Shown here: positions 5,532 to 6,994 of the stretch, in pieces
Numbering within the stretch: position 1 is the first letter of the stretch
How the letters are laid out: every line of letters begins with the position of its first letter
Source: Acidobacteriota bacterium
GTDB taxonomy: Bacteria > Acidobacteriota > Terriglobia > Terriglobales > Acidobacteriaceae
Reading direction: 5' to 3'
Length of the DNA stretch: 6,994 nt
Assembly (NCBI GenBank): GCA_021781255.1
Contig: JAJXXG010001119.1
Coordinates: 1-6,994, forward strand
Made by a program: the position numbers and the translations under genes
The notes under the pieces: generated by a model
The model's database searches: none
What the model saw: the letters and a program-made list of their open reading frames with translations, nothing else
Told to the model about the DNA's origin: nothing

Positions 5532-6623
5532 ATGGGCCAAATGGAGACGAATTATCCGATTGCTAATCAGCGAACTATCAAAAATGCCGTGCAGATTATG
5601 ACGCCGAAAATGCCGCCGTGTTTGAAGCCTGCATGGCTTTCAGGATTTGTGCCGCGACGCGGCCTGACGAATGGCCATTTGCAGACGATTGTGGGAAATT
5701 TTCTTCCGCGGCCAGAGTTTCATCTGAGGTCGGAGCCGGAAGTAGTAGTGGTTGATGAGGCTGACGGCAGCCGTGTGCTTTGCCATTGCGACTGGCAGGC
5801 CGAGCCCGCAGCGCATCTGACAATCGTTCTGGTTCATGGGCTGGAAGGTTCGTCGGATTCCCGCTATATGCGCGGCATTGCTGCGCGTGCACTGGCTGCG
5901 GGCTGCAATGTGGTGCGTATGAACATGCGCAATTGCGGCGGCACGGAAGAGTTGACGCCAACCCTTTACAATTCCGCGCTTTCAGGAGATGTTGGTGCGG
6001 TCGTGGGCCACTTTGTAGAGCGGTACAAGCTGCAGCGAGTGGCTCTAATTGGCTACTCAATGGGTGGAAACCTGGTGATGAAGCTGGCAGGGGAATGGGG
6101 ACGCCGCGCGCCATTATGCGCGGTTGCAGCTGTGTGCCCAGCAGTGGATTTGGCTGCGGGCTCCGATGCACTACACGAACCCGTAAACCGAGTGTACGAG
6201 CGGCATTTCCTGCGCGGGCTCATGCGGCGTTTCCATCGCAAGGCTGCGCTATTTCCTGCAATTTATGGAGACAATGGCGTGGGACCGGTTCGCTCGCTGC
6301 GCGAGTTTGATGACAAGATTGTCGCACGCTACTGTGGCTTTCGCGACGCAGATGATTATTACTACCGAGCTGCTGCAGCACGGGTTGTAGAGGGGATTCA
6401 GGTTCCCACCCTGGTGCTGCGCTCCCTGGACGATCCATTTATCCGGTTTACGCCGGAGACACGCGAAAATCTGCTCGAGAATCCGAATGTGACGATGGTG
6501 GAGACCGAGCACGGAGGGCATTGCGCATATCTCTCACGCGGCGCCGGCCAAGAGATTCATTGGGCAGAAGCGGTTTCGGTTTGTTTTGTGAAGGATGTTT
6601 GCGGTGAAATCAATGGAAGCTGA
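5532..6623 (+). CDS. YheT-family alpha/beta hydrolase (COG0429)
   Basis: This 363-residue protein belongs to the YheT/EMB8-like alpha/beta hydrolases, carboxylesterase-type enzymes whose natural substrate in bacteria is unknown. Family marks are clear: PRRGLTNGHLQTI (41-53), LVHGLEGSSDSRY (100-112, oxyanion-hole region), MNMRNCGGTEELTPTLYNS (130-148), the nucleophile elbow GYSMGGN (174-180) with Ser176, LDDPF (299-303) with the likely catalytic Asp300 or 301, and EHGGHCAYL (326-334) with His330. The triad is complete. There is no signal peptide. The start is uncertain: ATG 5532 has no Shine-Dalgarno sequence and lies three bases after the stop of the upstream gene relic. In-frame ATGs at 5598 and 5610 would give 341 or 337 residues, nearer the usual family length, and still precede the first conserved block (residue 35 onward), but they also lack good ribosome binding sites. 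It overlaps the next gene by 11 bases, so the two are probably translated together. Confidence 0.88.
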   Translation: MGQMETNYPIANQRTIKNAVQIMTPKMPPCLKPAWLSGFVPRRGLTNGHLQTIVGNFLPRPEFHLRSEPEVVVVDEADGSRVLCHCDWQAEPAAHLTIVLVHGLEGSSDSRYMRGIAARALAAGCNVVRMNMRNCGGTEELTPTLYNSALSGDVGAVVGHFVERYKLQRVALIGYSMGGNLVMKLAGEWGRRAPLCAVAAVCPAVDLAAGSDALHEPVNRVYERHFLRGLMRRFHRKAALFPAIYGDNGVGPVRSLREFDDKIVARYCGFRDADDYYYRAAAARVVEGIQVPTLVLRSLDDPFIRFTPETRENLLENPNVTMVETEHGGHCAYLSRGAGQEIHWAEAVSVCFVKDVCGEINGS

Positions 6624-6994
6624 CTGGGAGATAGAGATAGGCGGCGGCGCGCCTGTGGTCGAGCCCTACTGGCAAGGATTCATGAATCTGCGTTGCACAC
6701 CGGAGGCGGCCGAAGTGTTGCCGGAGGTTAGTGTGCTGCCAGGTTTGGCCCGGGTTCTGGCGGCGTTGAATGCCGCGGACTCGCCGGTGTGGACTGCAAA
6801 GTGCGATGTCTGGGAGATGGATGGATTTGATCCGCACGAGCTGGATGCGGCTGATGAGACTGAGCGGGTGGGAATATCGTGCTATGTGGATCTGTTACCA
6901 AGTGAATCCCTTAAATGGTCGATCCACGACGACACTGTGAATTGGTGTAAGCAGGTATGTTTGCGGCTGCAGCAGGTAGAGTTGAGGAGTTGCC
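6613..6994 (+). CDS. Unrecognised protein, N-terminal part (runs off right edge)
   Basis: The frame is open from ATG 6613 to the window end (127 codons). GGTGA at 6603-6607 sits five bases before this ATG; an in-frame ATG at 6595 has AAGG directly against it, too close to serve well. The start overlaps the YheT-family gene stop by 11 bases, a sign of translational coupling. The protein begins MEADWEIEIGGGAPVVEPYW and continues with a segment rich in Leu, Glu and Ala (PEAAEVLPEVSVLPGLARVL), then SPVWTAKCDVWEMDGFDPHE, and after that an acidic stretch. There are many Trp, Cys and acidic residues, no signal peptide and no membrane helix in the visible part, so it is probably cytosolic. I cannot assign a family or function. 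The pairing of a Cys and acidic residues in AKCDVWEMD might be a metal or active site, but that is speculation. Base composition and codon use look like those of the neighbouring genes. Confidence 0.7.
   Translation, partial: MEADWEIEIGGGAPVVEPYWQGFMNLRCTPEAAEVLPEVSVLPGLARVLAALNAADSPVWTAKCDVWEMDGFDPHELDAADETERVGISCYVDLLPSESLKWSIHDDTVNWCKQVCLRLQQVELRSC

Noticed and set aside
5596..6171. 191-residue minus-strand open frame
   Set aside because: Antisense to the conserved YheT-family hydrolase; no motif of its own.

Overview
The window looks like chromosomal DNA of a moderately GC-rich bacterium. The gene contents suggest the Acidobacteriota (Terriglobia/Acidobacteriaceae-like). That placement is an inference from protein character and neighbourhood, not from a marker gene. 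No rRNA, tRNA, CRISPR array, insertion sequence or phage gene is visible.

Layout, left to right. (1) Positions 1-129, minus strand: the first 43 codons of a 4-hydroxyphenylpyruvate dioxygenase gene (tyrosine catabolism), running off the left edge. (2) A 170-bp divergent control region with an imperfect palindrome at 241-256. (3) 300-800, plus: an Lrp/AsnC-type regulator, probably controlling itself and the divergent dioxygenase gene. (4) 801-1492: a spacer of about 690 bp without a convincing gene; it holds one good hairpin (1244-1271). (5) 1493-2752: a cytosolic M20-family metal-dependent amidohydrolase (hippurate/IAA-amino-acid hydrolase type), closely followed by (6) a TRIC/UPF0126 seven-helix membrane protein at 2779-3396; the two probably form an operon. 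(7) 3583-5238: a secreted GH27 alpha-galactosidase with its own ribosome binding site, a candidate extended -10 promoter and a degenerate CBM35-like C-terminal domain. (8) About 5373-5528: the start-less tail of a TPR-type protein, most likely a gene relic. (9) 5532-6623: a YheT-family alpha/beta hydrolase, overlapping (10) an unrecognised protein that begins at about 6613 and leaves the window on the right.

The genes suggest a heterotroph living on plant- or soil-derived organic matter: aromatic amino acid breakdown under a local regulator, hydrolysis of N-acyl amino acids, and release of galactose from oligo- or polysaccharides. I do not see a coherent new multi-gene system here. The points most worth a second look are the TPR gene relic, the unexplained 690-bp spacer with its hairpin, the putative regulator operator, and the unknown gene translationally linked to the YheT hydrolase.
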